Part shown: positions 17,901 through 26,945 of the stretch, piece after piece
How positions within the stretch are numbered: position 1 is the stretch's first letter
Layout: each line of letters begins with the position of its first letter
Source: Zavarzinella sp.
GTDB taxonomy: Bacteria; Planctomycetota; Planctomycetia; Gemmatales; Gemmataceae
Direction of reading: 5' to 3'
Assembly: GCA_041399155.1 (NCBI GenBank)
Contig: JAWKTI010000008.1
Location: forward strand, 45,142-109,141
DNA: 64,000 nucleotides
Position numbers and translations under genes: made by a program
Notes under the pieces: model-generated
Database searches by the model: none
The model's input: the letters and a program-made list of their open reading frames with translations, nothing else
Told to the model about the DNA's origin: nothing

Positions 17901-19028
17901 ATGAATACCTCTGTTCCACTGTTGGATTTAACCGCACAATACCAGAAAATCCGCGATGAAGTGCTGGCGGCAATGATGCCGATTATTGAATCGCAGTATT
18001 TTATCAACGGTCCCGCCGTGGGGGCATTTGAATCAGACTTAAGTGCCTACTGCCAATGCAGTTACTCAATCGGCGTCACTTCCGGTTCTGATGCACTGTT
18101 GATGGCACTGATGGCATTGAATATCGGCCCAGGTGATGAGGTAATCACCACGCCTTATTCCTTTTTTGCCACTGCTGGCTCCATCGCCCGCCTGGGGGCA
18201 ACGCCAGTGTTTGTGGATATCCATCTGGATACCTACAACATTGCACCAGAGTTGATCGAAGCAAGTATTACGAAAAATACCAAGGCGATTATTCCGGTGC
18301 ACCTGTTTGGCCAGTGTGCGGACATGCCCGCCATCATGGAAATTGCAAATAGGCACCAGATTCCAGTGATTGAAGATGCTGCCCAGGCAATTGGCTCCGA
18401 TATTGGTGGCACACGTGCTGGCAACTTTGGCTTAATGAGTTGTTTCTCATTTTTCCCGTCCAAGAACCTGGGGGCGTTCGGCGATGCCGGAGCCGTCACC
18501 ACAAACGAAGCTACAGTGGCGGATAAATTGCGTCTGTTGCGGATGCACGGTTCCCACCCGAAGTATTACCACAAAATCGTCGGTGGCAATTTCCGCATTG
18601 ATACCTTGCAGGCTGCGGTGCTGCAGGTGAAGTTGAAATATTTAGACGATTGGACAGTTGGGCGTCAGAAAAATGCCCATTTCTATACAGAAGCGATCAA
18701 AAATGACCCAGTGTTATCACGCTGGGTAACACCACCAACGGCACAAGAAAACTACCGTCATATCTTTAATCAGTACGTGATTCGCACCGACCTGCGAGAC
18801 GATCTAAGGGCATTTTTGCAGGAGGCAAAGATTGGCACGGAAATCTACTACCCCGTCCCACTGCACCTGCAGGAATGTTTTGCCTATGTTGGCCACCATG
18901 TGGGCGATTTTCCCGCAAGCGAACAGGCAGCAACAACGTCGCTGGCACTGCCAATTTATCCCGAATTGACGCAAACCCAGTTGGATTATGTAGTTACGAC
19001 GCTGAGGACATTTTTCAGCAGCAAATAG
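17901..19028 (+). CDS. DegT/DnrJ/EryC1/StrS-family PLP sugar aminotransferase
   Basis: A 375-residue aminotransferase of the WecE/ArnB type that transaminates nucleotide-linked keto-sugars. GVTSGSDALLMALMAL binds the PLP phosphate, EDAAQAIGSDIGG supplies the acid that contacts the pyridine nitrogen, and FFPSKNLGAFGDAGAV contains the Schiff-base lysine. Length is typical. The product would feed cell-surface polysaccharide synthesis, which fits the SDR and GT39-like genes elsewhere in the window, though these are not adjacent. It converges tightly (three bases) on the cytochrome gene of the opposite strand. Confidence 0.9.
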   Translation: MNTSVPLLDLTAQYQKIRDEVLAAMMPIIESQYFINGPAVGAFESDLSAYCQCSYSIGVTSGSDALLMALMALNIGPGDEVITTPYSFFATAGSIARLGATPVFVDIHLDTYNIAPELIEASITKNTKAIIPVHLFGQCADMPAIMEIANRHQIPVIEDAAQAIGSDIGGTRAGNFGLMSCFSFFPSKNLGAFGDAGAVTTNEATVADKLRLLRMHGSHPKYYHKIVGGNFRIDTLQAAVLQVKLKYLDDWTVGRQKNAHFYTEAIKNDPVLSRWVTPPTAQENYRHIFNQYVIRTDLRDDLRAFLQEAKIGTEIYYPVPLHLQECFAYVGHHVGDFPASEQAATTSLALPIYPELTQTQLDYVVTTLRTFFSSK

Positions 19029-19031
19029 CAA

Positions 19032-20228
19032 TTACTTACCGTCCGGGTAAACAATCGCCCGGATATCAGGCGGAAGCTGATCGGGATAGGGCAGCGATGC
19101 GGTAAAATGGGCCAGATCAATTGCCATCTGGTCTGATTTCCCCACCAGTGCCGGCATGTTGGATGGCCCGATACCACCGGTAACACGATGGTAATGATCC
19201 TGTACCGATTTGCCACCTTTCCGGCGGGCTTCAATCAGGTTACCGGGACGCACCAACGTGCCCCAGACATCAAATTGCCATTTCCCATCCTGCCCAAACT
19301 GTGCATGACATGAAATACAACCCGCACCGTTTGGTTTGGTGAACAATTCATAGCCACGTCGGACACTTTCCTGGTGCTGCGGGGTGCTGACTTCGTAAGC
19401 GGTGATTTGCACGGGAACCGATTCTTCCGCCCCCACCCATTCCGACAGTTGACGGTTGAGAATCTCTTTCGGACGACTTTCCCAATCGAATTCGTGAGGA
19501 TTTTCTAATATTTCACGGATAATTTGGAACTCTACCCGCCCACGAATGCTGAGATAGACCACATAGTGGGCAATTTGCGACAATTCCGCTTCCGGAAGCA
19601 ATCCGAAGCTGGGCATGGAAGTGCCTGGCAGGCCGTAGGTAAGCGTACGCACCAGATCAGCGTGGCGGGCCTTGCGGGCACTGACACCGGGCGTGGTGAC
19701 AAATTTGAACACACCCTGACGATAATCTCTGGGGTGCGGGTGAATCCAAGGACCTGTTGGCCCACGTCCATCTCCGTTCATCCCATGGCAATCCTGGCAC
19801 CGCCGTCGGTAAAGGCTGGCACCAAGTAGCAATTCCTGTGGGCTCAGTTGGAGCTTCGTAGCTGCCTGTTCCGCCTGAGCATCGCCCACAATCGCTGGTG
19901 CGGCCGGTATGCCAAAGGTTTTTTCCAGAAAATCGGTCAATAATTCCTGATCAGGTGCGGGAACTTGCTTCGGATCGAGCACCACTCCACCAAATTGCAC
20001 CACGTTAGCGATTCCTTCTTCCAGTTTCCCGGAAGGTGGCAATTCGGTGGGTGCCTTTTCCGGCACGCGAATCACCAGAAGGTCTTTTCGCTGGTCGTAC
20101 CGCATGTGGCTGGGGTAGGATTCCACTTTTGGCCCACGAATGCAGCCGTTGCAGCCAGTCAGGCATAGCGAAAAAAAAAGGACCAGCGGGGCTGGTCCTT
20201 GGCAAATAAACCTGCTGCCCCAAGGCAT
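19032..20228 (-). CDS. Diheme cytochrome c lipoprotein
   Basis: A 398-residue protein beginning at MPWGSRFICQG. It has a lipoprotein signal with lipobox LTGC (C26). Two haem c sites are present: CQDCH (about residue 142) and CISCH (about 301), each followed by a cytochrome-c-like fold. The start overlaps the coxD stop as TAATG, so translation is coupled. It is the last gene of the ACIII-oxidase unit and is likely to carry electrons between ACIII and the oxidase or act as an auxiliary subunit. Oddly, the signal-peptide codons form a terminator hairpin (separate entry). An in-frame ATG five codons further upstream is possible, but it would lie inside coxD. Confidence 0.8.
   Translation of the reverse strand: MPWGSRFICQGPAPLVLFFSLCLTGCNGCIRGPKVESYPSHMRYDQRKDLLVIRVPEKAPTELPPSGKLEEGIANVVQFGGVVLDPKQVPAPDQELLTDFLEKTFGIPAAPAIVGDAQAEQAATKLQLSPQELLLGASLYRRRCQDCHGMNGDGRGPTGPWIHPHPRDYRQGVFKFVTTPGVSARKARHADLVRTLTYGLPGTSMPSFGLLPEAELSQIAHYVVYLSIRGRVEFQIIREILENPHEFDWESRPKEILNRQLSEWVGAEESVPVQITAYEVSTPQHQESVRRGYELFTKPNGAGCISCHAQFGQDGKWQFDVWGTLVRPGNLIEARRKGGKSVQDHYHRVTGGIGPSNMPALVGKSDQMAIDLAHFTASLPYPDQLPPDIRAIVYPDGK
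20171..20200 (-). terminator. Rho-independent terminator-like hairpin inside a signal-peptide coding sequence
   Basis: On the minus strand, AAGGACCAGC pairs perfectly with GCTGGTCCTT across a three-base loop, and the 3' arm runs straight into nine T residues. This is the textbook form of an intrinsic terminator. It lies about 30 bases after the coxD stop, inside the coding sequence of the diheme lipoprotein, whose codons there spell GPAPLVLFFS of the signal peptide. It should lower expression of the last gene relative to the cox genes. Confidence 0.75.
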
Positions 20229-20557
20229 TACAGAGCACCCCATTTTCGGGTAAGGAAGTCTGAAAGTGGGAGTGCAAACAGAATCAGCATGAAGAAAAAC
20301 GCCGAACCAATGGTCAGCCAGGTCAGCGAATCGGACCGCTTCAAGTGCATGAAGTAGTACAGCACCAGCACTGCCTGAACGGTGGAAATAGCCATATGGA
20401 TGTAGATCGATTGATCGCCCAGTCCGGCCATTGATACGCCAATTGTGGCAATGCAGCCAGCAATCAGGCAGACGTAAATCACAAGTAAGTTCGGCACATT
20501 GTCCACATGTGCTGCGGGATTATCTTCCGCATGATGATCAGAATGATGATCAGCCAT
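20228..20557 (-). CDS. coxD: caa3-type cytochrome c oxidase subunit IV-like protein
   Basis: A 109-residue membrane protein with a His-rich head (MADHHSDHHAED) and three hydrophobic spans, the last within LTIGSAFFFMLILFALPLSD. Size, position after coxC and the motif YYFMHLKRSDSL match the small subunit IV of caa3 and related oxidases. The start is taken at the ATG followed by GCTGATC because AGGAA lies about eleven bases upstream; a start three codons earlier would be too close to that site. The subunit is not catalytic and supports assembly. Confidence 0.8.
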   Translation of the reverse strand: MADHHSDHHAEDNPAAHVDNVPNLLVIYVCLIAGCIATIGVSMAGLGDQSIYIHMAISTVQAVLVLYYFMHLKRSDSLTWLTIGSAFFFMLILFALPLSDFLTRKWGAL

Positions 20558-20580
20558 GAGATCCATTTCCTAAGCAAAAG

Positions 20581-21261
20581 TTAAAAATGCAAGCCTTTGA
20601 GACTATGCGGACCAGCGAGATACAACAACGGCATCAGGAACAGCCAGATCGCATCCACCAAGTGCCAGTAAAGGCTGACCACTTCCACGTGAGCATAGTA
20701 GGAAGGTGTCATGGTGCCATTGTAGACCCGCCCCACCAGATACAGAACACACCCAATGCCAATGATTAAGTGAATCCCGTGAATGGCGGTGAGACCATAA
20801 TAGAAACAGAAAAACAGTTTGATTTTTTCTGGATTCGCACCTTCTGGCAGGTGGGCCTGCGAAAACTTATCGGACCAGGGGATCAGATGTTCTTCCCAGT
20901 CGATGTAGTATTCGTAAGCCTTGAAGCACATGAACGCTGTACCCAGGATTGCCGTAATCAGCAGATTGCGGATCAGCTTACTACGTTCACCAAGTTGAGC
21001 ATTGCGAATTGCCAGTGTCATTGTCAGACTGCTGGTAATCAGCAGAACGGTGTTGATGCCGGCAATCAGCACGTTCAGCAGGCTACTGGCGTGGGCAAAA
21101 TCGGCAGAGTATTGCAACCGATAAACGGTATATGCAAGAAACGCCCCACCGAAGAACAGAATTTCTGTGGTAAGGAACATCCACATACCAAGGCGTTCGA
21201 CGCCTCGTTGCTGTTCGATATCCTCAAAGTGGTGTTTCAATGCACCATGACTAGCGGACAT
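20581..21261 (-). CDS. coxC: Cytochrome c oxidase subunit III
   Basis: A 226-residue protein with about five transmembrane helices. RLGMWMFLTTEILFFGGAF, the first family signature, is near the N-terminus, and HGIHLIIGIG and HVEVVSLYWHLVDAIWLFLMP are the conserved later helices. Subunit III stabilises proton uptake at the haem-copper centre. Its start overlaps the end of coxA by 11 bases, so it is part of the same operon. Confidence 0.94.
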   Translation of the reverse strand: MSASHGALKHHFEDIEQQRGVERLGMWMFLTTEILFFGGAFLAYTVYRLQYSADFAHASSLLNVLIAGINTVLLITSSLTMTLAIRNAQLGERSKLIRNLLITAILGTAFMCFKAYEYYIDWEEHLIPWSDKFSQAHLPEGANPEKIKLFFCFYYGLTAIHGIHLIIGIGCVLYLVGRVYNGTMTPSYYAHVEVVSLYWHLVDAIWLFLMPLLYLAGPHSLKGLHF

Positions 21262-22921
21262 CAGCCTTATCTCCGGTTTGGGTGAAGTTCAATGAGTACT
21301 CGTATGGTGCACAAACCACCTTCGGCGTTTTGTCAAAGTTATAGGTAACAGGTGGTGAAGGAATGCTCCATTCCAACCCGGTGGCACCCCACGGATTGGG
21401 GCCAGCCTTTTTACCAAAGAACAACGACAGCGGCAGGTAGATCGCTGGCATCAGGAAGCCAATCCCCTGAATTCCGTATCCCACAGTGGAGATGATGTTA
21501 AAGATCTGGAACTCCGGATTGTAATTGGGATAGCGGCGTGGCATCCCATGATAGCCCAGATAGAACTGGGGAATAAAGGTAACGATGTAGCCAGTGCAGA
21601 TGACGAATGCGGCCATTCGGCTGAAGAAATCATTGTACATCACACCAAACATCTTCGGCCACCAGAAGTGCAGTGCTGCCAGATAAGCCAGCACCATCCC
21701 GCCCACCATCACGAAGTGGAAGTGAGCAACCACAAAGTAGGTGTCGTGCAGGTGGATATCAGTTCCCAATGTGGCGAGCGGCAGACCAGTCAGACCACCA
21801 ATGGTGAACAGGAAGATAAAGCCCAATGCGAAGATCATCGGTGCTGGAAAAGTCAGTTGCCCACGGTAAAGGGTGGCCACCCAGTTAAATACTTTGATCG
21901 CTGAAGGGACTGCCACCAACATGCTAAGCAAGCTGAACAGCAGTGCGGCATAAAGGCTGATCCCTGCCACAAACATGTGGTGAGCCCAGACAATAAAACC
22001 GACGACTGCGATCCCCACGCTGGACCAGGCAACTGCAGTGTAGCCAAAGATGTTCTTGCGGGAGAAGCATGTCAGAATTTCGCTGACCACACCCATCCCA
22101 GGTAGAATCATAATGTATACGGCTGGGTGGGAATAGAACCAGAACAAGTGCTGGAACAAGAGCGGATCACCTCCCAGAGCCGGGGTAAAGATCCCCACAC
22201 CCAGGCCAGCTTCCAGCATCAGCAGCACCAGCACAATGGCCAGAACGGGTGTACCCAGTAGCTGAATCAAACTGGTTGCATACATTGCCCAGATGAACAG
22301 AGGCAATCGCCCCCACGACATCCCTGGACAGCGCATGCGGTGTACCGTGACAATGATATTCAACCCGGTCAGGATTGATGAGAATCCTGTAATAAATACA
22401 CCGAATACCCCAGGTAACATCCCTGGTTGGGAAAATCGACTGGAATATGGCGGGTAAAGCGTCCAGCCGGTATCAATCCCACCTGTCAGCAGTGCGTAGA
22501 CTGCAAACACAGCACCAATCACCCAGATGTAGAAGGATGCCAGGTTCAGCTTGGGGAATGCCATATCCTTCGCACCCACCATAATGGGTACGAAAAAGTT
22601 GCCCATCACCCCGGGCACTGCAGGAATCAGGAAGAAAAACAACATGATCACACCATGAGCGGTGAATGCTTTGTTGTAATCTTCATTGGATAGAATCGCG
22701 CCGGACGGTGACAGCAGATTTAAACGCACCAGACCAGCGGCAGCACCACCAGCGACAAAAAAGACGCTGATGCCGATTAAATATAACAAGCCAATCCGCT
22801 TATGGTCGACCGTAAACAACCACGACCAGAAACTGATACCGTTATTGAGATAGTTTTTACCGGACTTGGGTTGTTCGTCAGGAACCTCATGCCCGGTGCT
22901 GGTTTCGAGTGTTGCACTCAT
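21251..22921 (-). CDS. coxA: Cytochrome c oxidase subunit I (haem-copper oxidase, A-type)
   Basis: A 556-residue protein with about twelve helices. The Cu-B and cross-link segment reads WFYSHPAVYIMILPGMG (His and Tyr present), WAHHMFVAG follows with two more Cu-B His, and HDTYFVVAHFHFVMVGG carries the haem ligands. The N-terminal haem ligand is in FTAHGVIMLFFF. The HPAVY tyrosine marks an A-type oxidase. It reduces oxygen to water and pumps protons. It overlaps coxC by 11 bases and coxB by one base. Confidence 0.97.
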   Translation of the reverse strand: MSATLETSTGHEVPDEQPKSGKNYLNNGISFWSWLFTVDHKRIGLLYLIGISVFFVAGGAAAGLVRLNLLSPSGAILSNEDYNKAFTAHGVIMLFFFLIPAVPGVMGNFFVPIMVGAKDMAFPKLNLASFYIWVIGAVFAVYALLTGGIDTGWTLYPPYSSRFSQPGMLPGVFGVFITGFSSILTGLNIIVTVHRMRCPGMSWGRLPLFIWAMYATSLIQLLGTPVLAIVLVLLMLEAGLGVGIFTPALGGDPLLFQHLFWFYSHPAVYIMILPGMGVVSEILTCFSRKNIFGYTAVAWSSVGIAVVGFIVWAHHMFVAGISLYAALLFSLLSMLVAVPSAIKVFNWVATLYRGQLTFPAPMIFALGFIFLFTIGGLTGLPLATLGTDIHLHDTYFVVAHFHFVMVGGMVLAYLAALHFWWPKMFGVMYNDFFSRMAAFVICTGYIVTFIPQFYLGYHGMPRRYPNYNPEFQIFNIISTVGYGIQGIGFLMPAIYLPLSLFFGKKAGPNPWGATGLEWSIPSPPVTYNFDKTPKVVCAPYEYSLNFTQTGDKADVR

Positions 22922-24024
22922 TACTTGGAACCTCCCGTGGTCGATGGCGGATCGTTGGGCGCACCGACTGGAGCCGCCTGATTATGCGTGTTGTAACGCA
23001 TGTCACCGGGTCGCAGTGACTTGATGTACTGGATCACTTGAATTAATTCTTCTTCGGTCACATCGGTGGGGCTATAGGCCGGCATAACTGCCTGCCACCC
23101 TTCCCGAACTTTCTTCTTGGGATTGCGAATTGATTCACGAATGTAGTTATCATCCACCGTGTGGGTGTACCCCCCGGCAAATGAACGCTTGCTTCCGTGA
23201 ATCCCTTCCAGGTTTGGAGCCTTGGGATTTTCGAGATTGTGGCAAGTGGAGCACTGCAGCTTGTGGAACAGAATCCAACCCTGGTGTGCCAGACTGCCGT
23301 CAACCGGATTATCTCCGGGCCGGTTCCAGGTGCCGTTCAGCCATTCCTTGTATTCCGATTCTTCGACGACAAGCACTTTACCCACCATCAAGGAGTGGTT
23401 AGTACCGCAATACTGATCGCAGAAGATATCAAATAGTCCCGTCTTGGTGGGTTTGTACCAGGTGTGGGTATAACGCCCAGGCAGCACATCAATCTTCTGC
23501 CGGAATGCAGGTACCGCAAAGTCATGAATCACGTCTTCGGAAATCAGCGTGATTTTCACCGGCTGGTTTACAGGAAGGACCATCACACCGTCGAAACGGC
23601 CCTGACCACCGACGGCTGCTGAATAATCGAAAGAACTCTGACCGATAATCACCCGCTGACCAGTGGGGTACTGTACCTTCCACATCCAGCGTTTGCCAGT
23701 GACAAAAATCTCAGGCGCATCCGCAGGGACGCGTAATGCTTGAACGTATACCCAGGCTCCCCAACCGAAAAACACCAGGAACAGGAACATGGGCAATACG
23801 CTCCATAACAGTTCCAGTTTGTGCGAACCGAGAATCCGGGGTGTTGCACCTGGTTCCGGGGTCGTCTGACGGTAGGCAAAGCAGAAATAAATTACTGCAA
23901 TGAACACACCCAGACCGGTGATACCTGTCGTGCCGCAAATGAACCAGAACAGGTAGTCCACATTCCAGGCCATATCGGAGGCATGCGCGGGCAAAATCGA
24001 TGGTACAGATGGATCAAGAATCAT
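22921..24024 (-). CDS. coxB: Cytochrome c oxidase subunit II with fused haem c domain
   Basis: A 367-residue subunit II. Two N-terminal helices (about 20-42 and 68-92) anchor a cupredoxin domain whose Cu-A loop is CDQYCGTNHSLM (about 200-211), with both Cys, the His and the Met present. The C-terminal 110 residues form a cytochrome c domain with CSTCH at about residue 257 and a downstream Met in AVMPAYSPTD as the probable axial ligand. This fusion marks a caa3-type oxidase, in which electrons reach Cu-A through the attached haem c. Its start overlaps the sco stop by four bases. Confidence 0.95.
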   Translation of the reverse strand: MILDPSVPSILPAHASDMAWNVDYLFWFICGTTGITGLGVFIAVIYFCFAYRQTTPEPGATPRILGSHKLELLWSVLPMFLFLVFFGWGAWVYVQALRVPADAPEIFVTGKRWMWKVQYPTGQRVIIGQSSFDYSAAVGGQGRFDGVMVLPVNQPVKITLISEDVIHDFAVPAFRQKIDVLPGRYTHTWYKPTKTGLFDIFCDQYCGTNHSLMVGKVLVVEESEYKEWLNGTWNRPGDNPVDGSLAHQGWILFHKLQCSTCHNLENPKAPNLEGIHGSKRSFAGGYTHTVDDNYIRESIRNPKKKVREGWQAVMPAYSPTDVTEEELIQVIQYIKSLRPGDMRYNTHNQAAPVGAPNDPPSTTGGSK

Positions 24025-24884
24025 TGATTCGTACTCCCTGCTGCAATGGCAGCCTGTATTTTTCTGGAGCGTGAACGTAAATAGGCAATCAAAAACGCAC
24101 CTGCAATGGTCACTAGAGTTAAAACACCACCAATCCGGGTCACAAACATTACATCTGCGTAGTATTTCCCTCGAGTCGAATCATATCGATAACAACTCAG
24201 GAAAACCTGATCGATGAACGTCCCCATTTTGCCTTCGGAGGCTTCCATCAGGGCAAACTTCACGTCGCGCGGGTTAAATTGATGCCCAGCAAAATATTGC
24301 GAAATCTTTCCTTCCGGAGTCAGAATAATCAACCCACTGCGGTGATTGTATTCTTTCAACATTTTGTCATAGCGGTAGCTGAAACCAGCAGCCTCACACA
24401 ATTGAGTGAGGTGGGGCTCCTTTCCGGTTAAAAATCGCCAGCCCTGATCAGCAACTTCACCACGACCATACTGAGTAACGTAAACTCGCTTTTTCGCCCC
24501 AGCCAGTTCCCAGTTCTCTTTCGGATCAAATGAAACCACCACAATGTTAAAATCTTTCCCGACGGTGTAAGATTTCATCTCTTGATCCCGCACCATCGCC
24601 AGAGTTCCATCAAAAACCAGACCACATAATTGTGGGCAGCGATAATAGGCAAGAATAAAGACAGTGGGCTTGCCGTTCATTGCCTGCTTTAACGTAATCG
24701 CCTGACCATTCTCATCAACCAGTGGGACATCAATCGGCATTGCATCACCGATTTTCTGCTCCACTTTGACACTAGGATCAAAGTTCGGGTCGTCATCGCT
24801 TTTAGGCATTGGACGATTCTGGGCAACCAAAGGGCTGCACAACAGAAGACTTCCTATTACCCCAACCAGCAAACGCATCGCCAT
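24021..24884 (-). CDS. sco: SCO1/SenC-family copper chaperone
   Basis: A 287-residue protein with an N-terminal signal or anchor (about 3-21) and a thioredoxin-like domain. The copper-binding CPQLC (C83 and C87) is present in AYYRCPQLCGLVFDG, and the conserved distal His is in KEYNHRSGLIILTPEG. A C-terminal membrane helix (about 252-272) is an extra compared with short SCO proteins. It delivers copper to the Cu-A centre of CoxB, whose gene follows with a four-base overlap. It shares one base with the gene before it. Confidence 0.92.
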   Translation of the reverse strand: MAMRLLVGVIGSLLLCSPLVAQNRPMPKSDDDPNFDPSVKVEQKIGDAMPIDVPLVDENGQAITLKQAMNGKPTVFILAYYRCPQLCGLVFDGTLAMVRDQEMKSYTVGKDFNIVVVSFDPKENWELAGAKKRVYVTQYGRGEVADQGWRFLTGKEPHLTQLCEAAGFSYRYDKMLKEYNHRSGLIILTPEGKISQYFAGHQFNPRDVKFALMEASEGKMGTFIDQVFLSCYRYDSTRGKYYADVMFVTRIGGVLTLVTIAGAFLIAYLRSRSRKIQAAIAAGSTNQ

Positions 24885-25603
24885 TACCCTTCCTTCTTGG
24901 GTTCATTACCCTTGTTGTTGGGCTCGGGCACTGGCTGTTTCTTTGGTGCCGGAGGAACTGGTGCAGGCTTGCTCAGATCAGCAGCTTTCAACACTTCAGT
25001 AATCCGATGGCCAGCATTCGATTCTTTCGCTCGGTCAACAGGCGCATGAACATCAATCGTTGCCGCACCAGCTGCTGCTTCTATCTTGTTGGTGTTTGCC
25101 AGCAATTCCAGCACTTTGTCAATCGGCAACTTATATTTGCCACCTTCCAGCGGTTGGAAAGTCATCAGATCTGGCTGCGTCGCACTCCGATCGGACTTAT
25201 AATTCTGAGGCAATAATTCCCAAGGTGTCACGTAGCGTGAGTTCTTGGATGGCTTGATCTCTGTACCACTGGTAACTGTTGCGTTTTCGGTGCTGAGCCG
25301 AAAACCTTCCAGGCGTGGCTGCTTCACCGTTGCATTCGGATCAGTGGAAGAAATCCGTTCCATCCGGTCATTCAACGGTGCGCTGTTGCGTTCCGCCGCC
25401 ATCTGATTCTGTGCTGGTTCTAATGGATCAGGCCCAAACACATTGGCAAACAGTATCGATGTAATCGCAAAGCCAATAATTCCAGTAATGATCACCACAA
25501 TTGGCACAGCCAGAATCGGTTTGGAATCAAACTTATCTGGTTCGTAAGGCATTTTGTGGGCAGGCCCCGTTAGAGCGAACTCTTCGCCATGATTAGTGGT
25601 CAT
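24884..25603 (-). CDS. Unknown single-pass membrane protein of the ACIII-oxidase unit
   Basis: A 239-residue protein with a short cytoplasmic head, one transmembrane helix (about 29-53), a long hydrophilic domain with no Cys pair or haem site, and a Pro/Lys-rich tail (about 213-239). It lies between actF and sco, overlapping the first by 11 bases and the second by one, so it is certainly in the operon. An accessory or assembly role for ACIII or the oxidase is an inference from position only. I recognise no family. Confidence 0.7.
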   Translation of the reverse strand: MTTNHGEEFALTGPAHKMPYEPDKFDSKPILAVPIVVIITGIIGFAITSILFANVFGPDPLEPAQNQMAAERNSAPLNDRMERISSTDPNATVKQPRLEGFRLSTENATVTSGTEIKPSKNSRYVTPWELLPQNYKSDRSATQPDLMTFQPLEGGKYKLPIDKVLELLANTNKIEAAAGAATIDVHAPVDRAKESNAGHRITEVLKAADLSKPAPVPPAPKKQPVPEPNNKGNEPKKEG

Positions 25604-26945
25604 GATGAGCCTCCAGAATATAGGTTTCGTGCGTCGGCACTAACGGATACTTTTTCAACTGACCAAGGAAATACCAGACCCACAGGCCACCGATCCCTAC
25701 CCATGCACATACATCGAGAAGCAGGTACAATTTCTGATCCGTGTGCATCGACAGAGGTGCCGGCTCTACCCACCAAAGTACATCGAGGAAGCAGACTGCC
25801 ATCAGCATCACTGCAATGCGAGTCATCGCTTTCTGACTCGATTTCACATGGCGGAATAACAACAAACCAAATGGCAGGAAGAAGTGGAATACCACCAGCG
25901 CAAACGCCAGATATTGCCAGCCACCCCGAGTACGTTTCAGATAATAGGGGATTTCTTCTGCCAGGTTTGCAACCCAGGTCAGCATGTACTGAGCAAAGTT
26001 CGTATATGCCCAGAACAATGCAAATGCCAGGAACAAGCTACCCAGGTGAATCTGTTCACTGGTCTTGTAATATGGCATCTGACCATTGCGATTGAGCCAG
26101 ATCAGCACAATGATTGCAAAGCCAAAGCTGCAGATCATGCTGTTGCCAAAATAAATCACCGGGAACATCGACGAAGCGAATGTTTCTTCCAGCGACATTA
26201 CCCAGTCGGTGACTGCCATGGTCACGGTAATTGAAAAGACAAACAAACCAATCGAGGCAACATACTTCTGCTTCGCCCGAGCACTGGCATCACCATCGCG
26301 TTCGGCTTTCAAACCATATTTGTGCAGGAAAAACGCAATCATGCCCCACAATCCCCAGAACACGAGAGCCCGTGCTGCAGTAAACTTGGGGTTCAGATAT
26401 TCTTCCACCTTGGCTTCCACATCCGCTTCCAGGTTCGGATTCGCGACTTCTTCGCGATTCATCGCCTCTTTCCATGTGGTGGCTTTGCTGGCTTTCTGTT
26501 CTTCCATCAATGCTTTGTCGTGGGTTTCGCCATGATGATGGCCTGCCCACCAGAAGCTGGACTTTTCACCCATGAACATGCTGACAATTACTGGAATAAA
26601 CAACACAAAGCCCAGCAACATCGTACGTACATTCGCTTCGAATATCCGTCGCATCAGGATACCCCAACGGCCACCGGTGAGGTATTGAATCAGAATCAGG
26701 AACATACTTCCGACAGCCAGAAACAACCAATAAAGGATGCCCGACTGATAAGACATGAATGCCTGTTTCGGGAAAGTAATCCCCTTTGCGGAAGCAAGTA
26801 TCCCTGTCAGGATTGCAAATGCAATCAAGCCACCGAAACCGATGAGTAAGGCCAGTTTTCGTGGCCCCGCCATCAGAGTTTCCAACGCAGAGCTACCATT
26901 TTCAGGTGTTTCTGAAGCCGGGGATGGATGTTGTGCTTCACTCAT
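25593..26945 (-). CDS. actF: ACIII subunit ActF (membrane quinone-site-type subunit)
   Basis: A 450-residue polytopic protein with about ten helices and a hydrophilic loop of some 60 residues after the third or fourth helix (beginning WWAGHHHGETHDK). It holds the place and size of ActF, the second membrane quinone-interacting subunit of ACIII, related to ActC. Conserved-looking parts include SSMFPVIYFGNSMICSFGF and AYTNFAQYMLTWVANLAEE. It overlaps ActE by four bases and the following gene by 11. Confidence 0.88.
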   Translation of the reverse strand: MSEAQHPSPASETPENGSSALETLMAGPRKLALLIGFGGLIAFAILTGILASAKGITFPKQAFMSYQSGILYWLFLAVGSMFLILIQYLTGGRWGILMRRIFEANVRTMLLGFVLFIPVIVSMFMGEKSSFWWAGHHHGETHDKALMEEQKASKATTWKEAMNREEVANPNLEADVEAKVEEYLNPKFTAARALVFWGLWGMIAFFLHKYGLKAERDGDASARAKQKYVASIGLFVFSITVTMAVTDWVMSLEETFASSMFPVIYFGNSMICSFGFAIIVLIWLNRNGQMPYYKTSEQIHLGSLFLAFALFWAYTNFAQYMLTWVANLAEEIPYYLKRTRGGWQYLAFALVVFHFFLPFGLLLFRHVKSSQKAMTRIAVMLMAVCFLDVLWWVEPAPLSMHTDQKLYLLLDVCAWVGIGGLWVWYFLGQLKKYPLVPTHETYILEAHHDH

